From CAYYKK01 sp046351395 (lineage in GTDB: Bacteria; Myxococcota_A; Polyangia; Polyangiales; Polyangiaceae), in the NCBI GenBank assembly GCA_046351395.1, contig JAXLYP010000013.1, positions 62,001 to 126,000 on the forward strand: 64,000 nt of DNA, written 5' to 3'. A program made the translations under genes and the position numbers. The notes beneath the pieces were generated by a model that did no database searches, was not told the origin of the DNA, and saw only the letters and a program-made list of their open reading frames with translations. Each line of letters starts with the position of its first letter. Within the stretch, counting starts at the first letter, position 1. This document shows, piece by piece, positions 33,339 through 43,080 of this stretch.

Positions 33339-34423
33339 GCGGGGCTCGCCTCGCGGCGCTCGGCCTCGCCGCGATCGGGCTCACCGGGTGCTTCGAGACG
33401 GGCTACCTCCTGCAAGCCGGCGAGGGCCAGCTCGACCTGCTCTGCAGCGCGCGGGACATCGAGCACGTCATCGCCGACCCGGACACCTCCCCGGACGTGC
33501 GCGCCGAGCTCGAGGAAGTGCCGCGGATCAAGGCGTTCGGCAAGAGGTTCGGCCTCGTCCCGACGAAGAGCTACGAGATGTACGTCGAGCTCGATCGACC
33601 CGTCGCGGTCTGGGTCGTGAGCGCCGCGCCGAAGCTCGGGTTCGAATCGAAGACGTGGACGTTTCCGATCGTGGGGAGCGTCCCCTACCTCGGCTGGTTC
33701 GACAAAGGCCGCGCGGCGGAGCACGCGCAGGCGCTCAAGGCCGAAGGGTGGGACGTGGATCTGCGGGGCGCCGCGGCGTACTCCACGCTCGGGTTCTTCC
33801 ACGACCCCGTCCTGTCGAGCATGCTGGGAGACGCCGAGGACGGGTACGGCGATTTCGCGGACACCATCCTTCACGAGTCCCTCCACGCGACGGTCTACGT
33901 GAACGGACAGACCAGCTTCAACGAGGGCCTCGCGACGTTCGTCGGGGAGCACCTCGCGAAGAAATACCTGGCCGACCGCTACGGGGAGAACTCCAAGCAG
34001 CTGCGGACGTTCCTCGACGAGGAGCGCGAGTCGGCCGCGCGCTCGGCGCGCCTGCGGAAGGCGTTCCAGGATCTCGATGCGCTCTACAAGTCGACGCTCC
34101 CGGACGATCAGAAGCTCGTCGAGAAGGGCTACATCATCGCGGCGCTCAGGGCCGAGCTCCACATGAAGAAGCCCGTCACCAACGCGACGCTCGCGGGGTT
34201 CCGCGCGTACCACGGCGCGTCTCGGGCGTTCGAGGACCTCTACGTGCGCTGCGGCGAGGACATCGCGCGCATGGTCGAGGCCGCGAAGCGCGTGAAGGAA
34301 GAGGACTTCCCAGGGCCGCAGGCGAAGGAGTTCGACGCCGTCCTCGCGAAGGCCGGCGCCGCGGTCTGTGGCGATCCACCGAAACCACCCGCGAACGACG
34401 TCTCGGACGACGACCAAGGGTAG
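33335..34423 (+). CDS. Aminopeptidase-family (PF10023-like) zinc lipoprotein
   Basis: GTG 33335 overlaps the preceding stop. The 362-residue protein has a lipobox (IGLTGCFETG). It carries the family pattern GYLLQAGEGQLDLL, the conserved segment SVPYLGWFDK, AYSTLGFFHDPVLSSML, and the metal motif ILHESLHATVYV (HExxH) followed by TSFNEGLATFVGE, whose Glu is the likely third ligand. This is the predicted aminopeptidase family of gammaproteobacteria and myxobacteria, anchored in the envelope. Coupling to a transglutaminase-like protein suggests a joint role in processing envelope peptides or proteins. Confidence 0.87.
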   Translation: MSGARLAALGLAAIGLTGCFETGYLLQAGEGQLDLLCSARDIEHVIADPDTSPDVRAELEEVPRIKAFGKRFGLVPTKSYEMYVELDRPVAVWVVSAAPKLGFESKTWTFPIVGSVPYLGWFDKGRAAEHAQALKAEGWDVDLRGAAAYSTLGFFHDPVLSSMLGDAEDGYGDFADTILHESLHATVYVNGQTSFNEGLATFVGEHLAKKYLADRYGENSKQLRTFLDEERESAARSARLRKAFQDLDALYKSTLPDDQKLVEKGYIIAALRAELHMKKPVTNATLAGFRAYHGASRAFEDLYVRCGEDIARMVEAAKRVKEEDFPGPQAKEFDAVLAKAGAAVCGDPPKPPANDVSDDDQG

Positions 34424-34433
34424 AATCCTCCCG

Positions 34434-36659
34434 GTGGGAGACTTTGCCTCACAGCCGACGGTCGCGGCGGCGATCAGCCCCGCGGGGAGCGTCATCGGGG
34501 ATCGCTATGAGATCCGTGGTGTGCTCGGAGAGGGCGGGATGGGCACCGTCTACCTCGCGCACGATCGAGAGCTCGACGAGGAGATCGCGCTCAAGATCCT
34601 CCGACCCGAGATGGCGTCGACGCCGGACGCGCTGATCCGGTTTCGTCGCGAGGTGAAGCTCGCGCGCCGAGTGACCCACCCGAACGTCGCGCGCACGTAC
34701 GATCTCGGTGAGCACGGCGGAGTCCGCTTCCTCACGATGGAGCGCATCGCGGGTCGATCGCTGCGCGAGGCCCGCGGGCTGTCGCTCCCGGAGATCCTGC
34801 GCGTCGCGTGGGAGATCACGCAGGGCCTCGCCGCGGCGCACGCGGTGGGCGTGGTGCATCGAGATCTGAAGCCGGAGAACATCCTCCTCACGGGCGACCG
34901 CGTGATCCTCACCGACTTCGGGATCGCAAGGTGCGACGATCCCGAGAGCGCGCTCCGCACGTCGGGCAATGTCGTCGGGACCCCCGCGTACATCGCGCCG
35001 GAGCAGCTCGAGGGCTCCCCCGTGGACGGGCGAACGGACGTGTATGCCCTCGGGGTGATGCTCTACGAGCTCGTGGCGGGGGCGCTCCCGTTCGTCGGCG
35101 AGACCGCCGCTGCGGTCGCCGTCGCGCGCCTCACGCGCGCGCCGGCGCCGGTCCGCGCCGTGCGCTCGGACGTGCCGGAGGGCGTCGCAGAGCTCGTGAT
35201 GTCCGCGCTCGCGCGGCGCAAGGAGGACCGGCCTGACGCGCACACGATGGCGTCGCGCATCGCGCGCCTTCGTGGCGTGGGCCACGACACGGAGGTCCGC
35301 TCGCGCTCGACGCTCACCGCGGAGATGGCGCCACCCTCGACGTCGCGCACGGTGCGCGTCGGCGCCGTCGACGCGGACGACCCGACGCGCGCGCTCGGCG
35401 CGGATCTCGCGCGCGCGATCGGCGACGCGCTCGTCGCGGAGCCCGCGATCCGCCTCACCGCGGACGGGCCGGCGGAGGAGGTCGTCGACGTCACGGTGCG
35501 CGCCGCGGGGGAGCGCGTGCGCGTCCGCCTGCGGCTCCTCGATGCTCGCGGCGAGACCCTGGCGGCGCACCGCATCGAGGGGACGCTCGGCGATCCGTTC
35601 GCGCTCGAGGACGCCGTCTCCGAGCGCGCCCTCGAGTCGCTGCGGGGGGGCTCGGGCCGCGCGCTCGGGGCCGGGGGGGCCCACCAAGATAAATTAGACA
35701 AAGCCCGCGCGCTCAAGGCGGGGGGGCCCGCGAGCGTCCGCGCGGCGATCACGATGCTCGAGGAGGTGGAGGCGGAGTCCCCGGAGAACCCCTGGATCAT
35801 GAGCCTCCTCTCGGTGTCGCTCTCCACGCTCGCGGCGCAGACCGGCGCCGTCGACGAGGCCCTCTTCGGTCGCGCCGAGGAGATCGCCCTCCGCGCGATC
35901 GACCGGGATCCGTCGAACGGCCTCGCGTACTACGCGACCGCGCGTTCATCCGCACGATGAAGGGGGACGTGGCGGGGTCACCGCCGCAGCGCGCGAGGCG
36001 CTGCGCAGGCTGCCGCGCCTCGCGGACGCGCACCACCTCGTGGGCCGTGTCCTCTGCGCGGCGGGCCGCGTCGCCGAGGGGCTCCAGCGGCTCGACCTCA
36101 CGATGCGCTTGGACCCGCGGCTCGTGGATCCGGTCGACGAGAAGATCCGCGTGCTCGCGCTCCTCGGCGAGCGCGACGCGGCGGAGGCGCGAGCTGCGAC
36201 GCGTCGAGCAGGCGACGCCCACGGCGGGCGTGCTGCCGAGGCTTCGGCTCTACGCGTGGTGGGAGGATCGAGCGCTCGCGCGCGAGACGCACGACCGTCT
36301 CGCGCAGATGAAGTCGGGCGGCGCGTGGGAGAGCGCGATGCCCGCGCTCGACGCGTACGCGAACGGGGACCTCGAGACGATGCTCTCCCGCGTGCGCGCG
36401 ATCGCGCCCCACCTCGTGTCGGCGCGCGTGCAGCCGCGACACCGCGCGTTCATGCACGAGATCGCCGCCGAGTACCTGCTCCTCTGCGGTGACACCGAAG
36501 GCGCGCTCGAGATGGTCACCGCCGTCGCGGCGATGGGCAATTTCATCAACCTGCTCTGGCTCGACCGGTGCCCGAACCTCGCCCCTCTGCGTGACCGCCG
36601 CGGCTTCGCGGAACGCGCGCGCGCGCGTCGCCGAGCGGGTGTCGAGGCTGCTCGACTGA
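34434..36659 (+). pseudogene. Ser/Thr protein kinase with C-terminal TPR region, disrupted by four frameshifts
   Basis: GTG 34434 follows TAGAAT by 7 nt. The kinase domain is intact (GEGGMGTVY, Lys54 in IALK, HRDLKPENIL, DFGIAR, GTPAYIAPEQ), followed by a linker and a helical TPR-like region. The first open frame ends at TGA 35958. The downstream protein can be restored only by 1-nt losses near 35943 and 35975, a 1-nt gain (or two losses) near 36190, and a slip in the (CG)n run near 36620. It then ends ARVAERVSRLLD at TGA 36657. Codon use in each piece remains coding. Either the assembly has indels here or the C-terminal TPR sensor is decaying while the kinase half (34434-35960, 508 codons) is still expressed. 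Confidence 0.8.
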
Positions 36660-36686
36660 CGGGCTCGACTCGGTGCCTCGCGAGGC

Positions 36687-38047
36687 TCAGCGCAGGCACG
36701 AGAGGACGATCTCGACGGCCGCGAAGCCCATCGAGAACGCCGTTACAGCGATCGCGCCTCGCTTCCACATCGGAGGTGCGGGGCCCGCGGAGGGTGCCTG
36801 GGGCTGCGCCGCGTCACGCGCGCCGCTCGGGCGCGCCTTTCCCGCGTGGGGGACGTTGCCCGTCGGTGCGCCGATGCGGGTGCTCGTCGGAGGCGCGGCC
36901 GATGGCGCGATCCCCGGGAGCCGGCCGACTTGGGCTCGGGCGAATGCGGAGGGGCCGCGCGCTCGCCGATCACGGTGTGCACGTCGTCGACCAAAACGGA
37001 CGCCGCGCGCGCGATCTTCGTCGCGTCGCTCGTCGCCACGTCGAAGGCGGCGGCGAACGCCGAGGCCGTGGGGAGTCGGGCGTCTCGATCCTTGGCGAGC
37101 GCGATCTGAAAGAACCCATCCAGCATCCGACCGAGCTCGGGTCGCGTCTCGCTGGGCCGCGCGGGCGTTTGCCTCAACGTCGCGTCGATGACGTCGAGCG
37201 TCGTCTTTCCGACGAAGGGGCGCCGGCCTACGAGCGCCTCGTAGACCACGACCGCGAGCGCCCACAGATCGGAGCGCGGATCGAGGATCGACTCGCCGAG
37301 CGAGACGTTCGGCTCGAGCGGGCTCGGCCAGGGCTTCGATCCCATGATCTGCTCCGGGCTCATGTAGTGCGGTGAGCCGACCAACATCCCGGGCTCGGTG
37401 ACGCGCGTGTCGAAGAGCGCGTGCTTCGCGATCCCGAGGTCCAGCACCTTGAGCTCCTCGCCCAGCGAGCCCTTCGCGATGAACAGGTTCTTCGGCGTGA
37501 TGTCCCGGTGGATGGCGCCGAAGTCGTGCGCCTCGGAGAGCGCCTCGCACACCTCGCGGACGAGCCAGCGGCAGTCCGCGATCGAGAGCGTTCCGGTCCG
37601 CACCATCCGCTCGCGGAGCGTCTCACCCTCGAGCAGGTCCATCGCGAGGTACGGGACGCCGCCCTCCACGCCATACCCCTGCACACGCGGGAAATGCCGG
37701 CCGGCGAGGCTCGCGGCGAGCGCGACCTCGCTGCGAAACCGGGCGTGCGCCTTCGGGTTGGTCGTGCCGTCCGTGAGGGTCTTCAGGGCGACGCGGGACC
37801 CCAGCGACCGAAGATCCGCCGCCTCCCAGATCGCACCCATGCCGCCTCGGGCGATGAACCGATCGACGCGGAAGCGCCCGCCGAAGACTCGCCCGATGCA
37901 GCCGGGCGCGCGCGACTCGCGCGGCGAGGGTCGGGCGGACGCGCCTCGTCGACCTTCTGGGCCGTCTCGCACTGAGAGACGCCCGTCTGCGAGGGTCTCA
38001 ACCTGAGACGCGCGAGCGGGAGGAGCAGGAGAAACGCTGGGGATCAT
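36687..38047 (-). pseudogene. Ser/Thr protein kinase with altered catalytic loop and one frameshift
   Basis: ATG 38047 has AAGGAAG upstream. Kinase domain motifs: ARGGMGAIW, Lys89 in VALK, HRDITPKNLF, DLGIAK and GSPHYMSPEQ. The catalytic loop HRDxKxxN has Thr in place of Lys, and DFG is DLG; both are variants seen in myxobacterial kinases. In the frame that carries the kinase, an Arg-rich tail follows GERAAPPHSPEPK. After a 1-nt shift near 36930 the other frame reads on as Pro/Ala-rich linker, a TM helix (AIAVTAFSMGFAAVEIVLSCL) and a stop at 36687, which is the plausible native end. The gene is convergent with the equally frameshifted kinase upstream. Confidence 0.78.
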
Positions 38048-38203
38048 CGCTGGTCTTCCTTCTCGAGCGGCGAACCGCTGCCGCTCGAGGAGCCTCCCAG
38101 CAAGCCCCACGCCGAGCGCGCTCACGGCCGCGTCCGCGCGCCGTCTCGCTCCGAGCATGTGGGAGATCCCAGCACCGAACGCGATCGACGCCCCAGGGGG
38201 GGC

Positions 38204-38221
38204 ACCGACCTTGATCGGTGG
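38204..38221 (-). terminator. Short hairpin downstream of serA
   Basis: CACCGA and TCGGTG around a 6-nt loop lie 16 nt after the serA stop. The stem is only 6 bp; terminator function is tentative. Confidence 0.35.
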
Positions 38222-38236
38222 GGCGGCGCTCGCGCC

Positions 38237-39448
38237 TCAGGTGAGGATGCGCGTGCGGAGGCTCGTCTCGAGCTGGCCGACCTTCGCGCAGACCTCCTCC
38301 GAGACGTCTTGATCGAGATCCATGACGAGGTAGCCGATGTGCTGATCGGTCGCGAGGACCTGGGCGTGGATGTTCGCGTGGCTGTCGGACACGATCCGGT
38401 TGATGTCGCGGAGCACGCCGGGCACGTTCCGGTGCACGTTCAGGATCCGGTGCTTCCCCGCGACGAGCGGCCGCTCGACCTCGGGGAAGTTCACGGCGCT
38501 CGTCGTCACGCCGCGCGAGACGAACTTCGCCAGCGACGTGGACACCTCTTTGCCGATCGCCTCCTGCGCCTCCATCGTCGAGCCGCCGATGTGCGGTGAC
38601 AGGATCACGTTCGGCAGTCCGCGGAGCTCGCTCTCGAACCCGTTGCCGTTCGCCTCCGGCTCCTCGGGGTAGACGTCCACCGCAGCCCCGGCGAGGTGCC
38701 CGCTCCGGAGGGCCGACGCGAGCTCCTCGATGACGACCACCGTGCCGCGGCTCGCGTTGAGGAGGTAGGCCCCCTTGCGCATGCGCGCGATCTGCGCGGC
38801 GCCGATCATGTTCTTCGTCTCGCGCGTCTCCGGGACGTGGAGCGTCACGAAGTCGCTCTCCGAGAGGAGCTGATCCATGTCGTGCGCGGGCCGGTTGTTG
38901 CCCATCGGGAGGCGGGACGCGACGTCGTAGAACGTGACGCGCATGCCCATCGCCTCCGCGAGCACGCCGACCTGACGGCCGATGTGTCCGTACCCGATGA
39001 TGCCCAGGTTCTTCCCTCGGATCTCGTGGCAGCCCTTCGCGTTCTTGTTCCAGATCCCCTCGTGCACTTCGCGCGATCGATCCCCGAGCTGCCGGGAGAG
39101 GACGATGATCTCGGCGATCATCAGCTCCGCGACGCTGCGCGTGTTGGAGAGCGGTGCGTTGAAGACGGGGACGCCGCGCTTGTTCGCGACGTCGAGGTCG
39201 ACCTGGTTGGTGCCGATGCAGAAGCACCCGATCGTGAGGAGGTCGGGCGCCGCCGCCAGGACCTCGGCCGTGATCTGCGTCTTCGAACGGATCCCGAGGA
39301 CGTCTACCGTCTTGACCAATTCGAGGAGCTCCGCCTTCGGCGGGGACGAGGGCAAGAGCGTCACTTCGAGCCCTTCGGCCGCGAGCGCATCGCGCGCTCC
39401 GGGGTGGATGCCTTCGAGCAGGAGCGCGCGGTACGGTCGAGTGGTCAT
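38237..39448 (-). CDS. serA: D-3-phosphoglycerate dehydrogenase
   Basis: The 403-residue enzyme catalyses the first step of serine biosynthesis, 3-phosphoglycerate to 3-phosphohydroxypyruvate with NAD+. Visible are the dinucleotide motif GYGHIGRQVG, the catalytic Arg (LNASRGT), Glu (in PEEPEANG) and His (ILSPHIGGST), and a C-terminal ACT domain (NVPGVLRDINRIV, about 330-403) for feedback by serine. Length fits the short E. coli-type SerA. It stands alone, flanked by kinases and a divergent VTT-domain gene; a Shine-Dalgarno-like AGAGG precedes the ATG. Confidence 0.95.
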   Translation of the reverse strand: MTTRPYRALLLEGIHPGARDALAAEGLEVTLLPSSPPKAELLELVKTVDVLGIRSKTQITAEVLAAAPDLLTIGCFCIGTNQVDLDVANKRGVPVFNAPLSNTRSVAELMIAEIIVLSRQLGDRSREVHEGIWNKNAKGCHEIRGKNLGIIGYGHIGRQVGVLAEAMGMRVTFYDVASRLPMGNNRPAHDMDQLLSESDFVTLHVPETRETKNMIGAAQIARMRKGAYLLNASRGTVVVIEELASALRSGHLAGAAVDVYPEEPEANGNGFESELRGLPNVILSPHIGGSTMEAQEAIGKEVSTSLAKFVSRGVTTSAVNFPEVERPLVAGKHRILNVHRNVPGVLRDINRIVSDSHANIHAQVLATDQHIGYLVMDLDQDVSEEVCAKVGQLETSLRTRILT

Positions 39449-39547
39449 GTCGGCGCGCCTCTTAGCACGATGAGGACCGCTCGCCGAAAACAGACCCGCC
39501 GAACGGGTCGACGTCCGCGCGGACTTGGGCAACCATGAAGGTGCCGC

Positions 39548-40339
39548 ATGTCCGACGCGATCGTCCCTTCGCCACCCGCCGCGCCCATCGCCGCGGGCGA
39601 GCCCGAGGCGGCCGAGGAGCCGCCGCGGCCTCGATCTCGCGTCGGGGTCGCGCTGCGGATCGGCGCAGTCGCGCTCGTGATCGCTCTCGTGGTCGCGGCG
39701 TGGCGCCTCGGCGCGTTCGAGCACGTGCGTGATGCGCAGCGGCTCAAGGAGTACATGCTCGGCCTGGGCGGAGCCGGGTACGTGGTCTTCGTCCTGAGCT
39801 TCGCGCTCCTCCAGCCCTTCGGCCTGCCCGGGGTGACGTTCATGATCGCCGCGCCGCTCATCTGGCCGTGGCACATCGCGTACGCGCTCACGATGACGGG
39901 CGCCACGCTCGCGACGATCGTCGGGTTCTCGTTCGCGCGGTTCGTCGCTCGGGACGCCGTCGCGAAGCGCATCCCGAAGCGCTTTCGAAAGTACGATCAG
40001 CGCCTCGCGGAGAAGGCGTTCACCACGATTTTCCTGCTTCGCACGATCTTCTGGGTCCACCCCGTCCTGCACGTGTTCTTCGGGAGCTCGAAGGTGAGCT
40101 TCCGGACGCACGTGGTCGCGAGCGTCGCGGGGTACACCGTCCCCCTGTTCATCGTCACGTTCTTCGGCCAACGCGTCATCGACTTCGTCACGGCCCTCGA
40201 GGGGTGGCACTGGGTGGTCGCGGCGATCGTCGCGCTCAAGATCATCATCGTCGCGTTGAGCGTCCGTCGTTGGCTGCAGAAGAAGAAAGCCCCGGACAGT
40301 CAGCCCAGCCAAACGAGCCTGGCGACCGGGCGCGAGTAG
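39548..40339 (+). CDS. VTT (SNARE-associated/TVP38-TMEM64)-domain membrane protein
   Basis: The 263-residue product has a Pro/Ala/Glu-rich cytoplasmic N-terminus and five or six TM segments. The core shows the VTT pattern: a re-entrant stretch LQPFGLPGVTFMIAAPLIW, GATLATIVGFSFARFVARDAV and the LLRTIFWVHPVLHVFFG segment. VTT proteins include DedA and TMEM41B relatives that move lipids across membranes. The final Lys-rich tail is cytosolic. The IPT/TIG gene follows 15 nt later, so they form an operon. Confidence 0.85.
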   Translation: MSDAIVPSPPAAPIAAGEPEAAEEPPRPRSRVGVALRIGAVALVIALVVAAWRLGAFEHVRDAQRLKEYMLGLGGAGYVVFVLSFALLQPFGLPGVTFMIAAPLIWPWHIAYALTMTGATLATIVGFSFARFVARDAVAKRIPKRFRKYDQRLAEKAFTTIFLLRTIFWVHPVLHVFFGSSKVSFRTHVVASVAGYTVPLFIVTFFGQRVIDFVTALEGWHWVVAAIVALKIIIVALSVRRWLQKKKAPDSQPSQTSLATGRE

Positions 40340-40354
40340 CGCTCTCATGGCGCG

Positions 40355-42181
40355 ATGAGCGAGACACCTGAAGGCGTCGGGGACGACGCGAACGCCGACG
40401 TCGCGGACACCGCGACCCCCAGCGTGATGGGGGACACGGAGCGCGCCCCCACACCGAACGAGCCCACGGCCGCCGCGAGCGCCCCTCCGGAGGAGGCGAA
40501 CGTCGCGCGCGAGCCCGCGCCCGTCGCCGAGATCGACACGACGTTGGTCTCCGCGAAGGACGAGCCGCCCCCGCTTCCCCTCGAGATCGTGCACGAGAAG
40601 CTCGGCGGCCCCGGCGTGTCGACCGTTCGGCCGGCGCGCGCGGGCGCGCTCGGCGGGACGCTCGTCACCGTGTTCGGTGGCGGGTTCGAGCACGGGTGCA
40701 CCGTGCGCGTCGACGGTGCGCCGCTCATGGCAGAGTGGGTGGACGCGTTCTCCATCCGCTTCGAGGCGCCGCCGCACCCCGTGGGCAAAGCGCAGATCGA
40801 GGTCGAGAACCCGGACGGGCAGCGCTCGAACACCGCGCTCGAGCTCGAGTACGTCGCGGGCCCGGCGATCGCGTCGGTCGTGCCGCACAGCGTCCCGCTC
40901 GATGGCGGCGTCGAGGTGACGATCGAGGGCACCGGATTCGACGAAGGGTGCACCGTGAACCTGTTCGGCGTGCACGCCCCGCAGGTCCTCCGCGTGAGCG
41001 ACACCGTCCTGAAGTTCAAGGCGCCGCCGTCCGGAGGCGGCCCCGTCGAAGGGACGCTCACGCTCACGAACCCGGACGGCATCGGGACGCGGTACGAAAA
41101 CGCGCTCTATTACACGAACCTCGATCCACGCATCGATCGCCTCGAGCCCGCGACGGGGTGGATCACCGGTGGCAAGGCGGTCAACGTCCACGGCAAGGAC
41201 TTCCACGCCGCGTGCGTGTTCAAGGTGGGGGAGGCGATCGCCGAGACGCGCTTCCAGCACGAAGGCCTCGCCGAGATCGTCATCCCGGCCGCGACGGCGA
41301 CGGGCCCGGTGCCCGTGACGATCCTCAATCCGGACGGGACGAGCGCGACGCTCGCGGACGCGTTCACGTACGAAGCGATCCCGACACCGCCGAAGCTGAT
41401 CTCGATCGCGCCCGCGCACGGCCCCACGATCGGCGGTGTGTCGATCCGGATCTCCGGGGACAACTTCACCGACGCGATGAAGGTTCGCATCGCGGAGGTG
41501 TCCGCGGTGACGAAGTTCGTGAGCGCGAAGATCGTCGACGTCGAGCTGCCCGCGCGCTCCACCCCGGGCGTCGTCGCGGTCGAGCTCGCCCTCGGCGGCG
41601 TCACGATCCGACAGGAGGACGCGTTCACGTACTTCTCGCTCCAGGCGCCGAAGATCAGCGGCATCGAGCCGATGAGCGGACCCTCGACGGGCGGCACGAA
41701 GGTCGTGATCGAGGGCGAGGGGTTTCCGAAGAACGCGACCGTCCGCTTCGGTCGTGAGGCCGCGAAGTACGTCGCGGTGAAGAGCGCGACCCGCATCGAG
41801 ACCGTGACCCCACCGACGACGATCATCGCGCACGCGGACGTGGAGGTCTCGAGCCCCGAGACGGGCCCCGGCGTGATGAAGAAGGGCTTCCGCTACGACG
41901 CCGTGCCGGCGCCCACGATCACGATGGTGGCCCCCGCGAAGGGAAGCACCGAGGGCGGCACGGAGCTCACGGTCGAAGGGAAGAACTTCGCGGAGGGCGT
42001 CGCGGTGTTCTTCGGCAAGGTCCCGGCGATGAAGACGCGGCGCATCTCCGGCTCGATGATCGAGGTGAAAACACCGGGTGGCCCCGATGGCCAGCTGGTC
42101 GACGTCGTCGTCAAAAACCCAGACGGCAAAGAGGCCACCCAGCGGCGCGCGTTCCAGTGGGACGCGCGCTACCGCAGTTGA
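40355..42181 (+). CDS. Six-IPT/TIG-domain protein without signal peptide
   Basis: The 608-residue product has about 85 disordered acidic residues followed by six consecutive Ig-like IPT/TIG units, each starting P-x-I-x-x-[IVL]-x-P and then G-G-x-x-[IV]-x-[IV]-x-G-x-x-F. Starts are near GALGGTLVTVFGGGF, LDGGVEVTIEGTGF, ITGGKAVNVHGKDF, TIGGVSIRISGDNF, STGGTKVVIEGEGF and TEGGTELTVEGKNF. IPT/TIG domains are normally outside the cell. Here the N-terminus (MSETPEGVGDDANADVAD) is hydrophilic with no signal peptide or TM. It may use a non-classical export route or work in the cytosol as a scaffold. It is co-transcribed with the VTT membrane protein. Confidence 0.83.
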   Translation: MSETPEGVGDDANADVADTATPSVMGDTERAPTPNEPTAAASAPPEEANVAREPAPVAEIDTTLVSAKDEPPPLPLEIVHEKLGGPGVSTVRPARAGALGGTLVTVFGGGFEHGCTVRVDGAPLMAEWVDAFSIRFEAPPHPVGKAQIEVENPDGQRSNTALELEYVAGPAIASVVPHSVPLDGGVEVTIEGTGFDEGCTVNLFGVHAPQVLRVSDTVLKFKAPPSGGGPVEGTLTLTNPDGIGTRYENALYYTNLDPRIDRLEPATGWITGGKAVNVHGKDFHAACVFKVGEAIAETRFQHEGLAEIVIPAATATGPVPVTILNPDGTSATLADAFTYEAIPTPPKLISIAPAHGPTIGGVSIRISGDNFTDAMKVRIAEVSAVTKFVSAKIVDVELPARSTPGVVAVELALGGVTIRQEDAFTYFSLQAPKISGIEPMSGPSTGGTKVVIEGEGFPKNATVRFGREAAKYVAVKSATRIETVTPPTTIIAHADVEVSSPETGPGVMKKGFRYDAVPAPTITMVAPAKGSTEGGTELTVEGKNFAEGVAVFFGKVPAMKTRRISGSMIEVKTPGGPDGQLVDVVVKNPDGKEATQRRAFQWDARYRS

Positions 42182-42232
42182 CGAGGGCGACGCGCTCGTC
42201 GTCGCCTCGACCACGACGGGTCGGCGCCGTCG

Positions 42233-42760
42233 CTAGATCGTCAGCGCGCCCGTCCGGAGCAGGTACGCGAGCTTGTCCCGCTGCTCTTGATCGAGCAGCG
42301 CGTGCAAGCTCGCGAGCGCCTTCACGACGGCGTCGCGGACGCGCTCGGCGGACTTGATCCGCAGATCGCCCGCCTCCTTCGCCTTCGCCTCGTCGAAGTT
42401 GCCGCTCGCGATCGCCTCCGCGAACCCGGCGATCGTGCGCCGCTGATCGACGGCGGCCTGCGCGCGCTCCGTCTTCAGCTCGTCGAGGATGCTCGCGAGC
42501 TTTCCGAACTGCGCCTCCTCGAGCTCGAGCTTCCACGCGAGGAACCGGAGCGGACGTCGGACGCCGAAGCCCCCCTCGTCCGGTTCGTGGTGGCCACCGT
42601 GCCCTGCGAAGAACTCGTGGTGCCCGTGCCGGCCCCACCGTCCGCCGCGCGGACCGGAGCAGTCGCCAGCGCGATCACTGCAGTCCTCCGGACCGCAGCC
42701 CTCTCCGCGACCGGAGTGCGGACCACGACCCTTCCACCATCCAAAGAACCCTGGATGCAT
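42233..42760 (-). CDS. CpxP/Spy-like periplasmic heavy-metal-sensor-type protein
   Basis: ATG 42760 (AAAGAGAAAG upstream) gives 175 residues. The N-terminus MHPGFFGWWKG is followed by a Gly/His/Cys-rich part (CGPEDCSDRAGDC, HGHHEFFAGHGGHHEP). The C-terminal helical half resembles LTxxQ-type Spy/CpxP proteins: LELEEAQFGKLASILDELK, then DQEQRDKLAYLL, an LTxxQ-like repeat. Spy/CpxP proteins are envelope stress chaperones or metal sensors. There is no canonical signal peptide, and the His/Cys-rich segment may bind metal instead. Confidence 0.72.
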   Translation of the reverse strand: MHPGFFGWWKGRGPHSGRGEGCGPEDCSDRAGDCSGPRGGRWGRHGHHEFFAGHGGHHEPDEGGFGVRRPLRFLAWKLELEEAQFGKLASILDELKTERAQAAVDQRRTIAGFAEAIASGNFDEAKAKEAGDLRIKSAERVRDAVVKALASLHALLDQEQRDKLAYLLRTGALTI

Positions 42761-43080
42761 GTGCTTTCTCTTTCTGTTCGACCGAGGCTGTTCGCTCCCG
42801 GCGTCGTTGCGATCCCCCGCGGACGGTGCCGCGGCGAAGGGCCGCACGTCTCCGTGCTCCCTTCTCTCGGGCGGGCGACATTGCCTCGCTCGAGTCGTGA
42901 GAACGTTGGGCCGCGAAGCGCGCTGTCAACCGCGCCTCCAGACTGCATACGAGGCTACGCACCTCGTCCGGCAAACACCGCTGCTTGCTGCTTGTATCTC
43001 GCGCGCCAGATGTGCCAAGTTCCGCGCCGCTCGAGGCTCGGGGCTTGCACCCGAGGCACGAGGAGCCGTCAGGAGCAACT
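42761..43080. other. Divergent intergenic region with a hairpin
   Basis: No coding signature in 320 nt. A hairpin (GAAGGG at 42836, inner GCACG/CGTGC, CCCTTC ending 42864) lies about 76 nt upstream of the CpxP/Spy-like start, where it could be a leader structure. The right part carries the desaturase Shine-Dalgarno (CAGGAG, 43073-43078). No confident promoter on either side. Confidence 0.4.

Noticed and set aside
39493..39523. Two short palindromes upstream of the VTT gene as an operator
   Set aside because: Stems of 6 bp in such GC-rich DNA occur by chance; no matching regulator next to it.
38237..42214. 1325-residue minus-strand frame over the VTT and IPT/TIG genes
   Set aside because: Only the last part is real (serA from ATG 39448); the rest is shadow reading.
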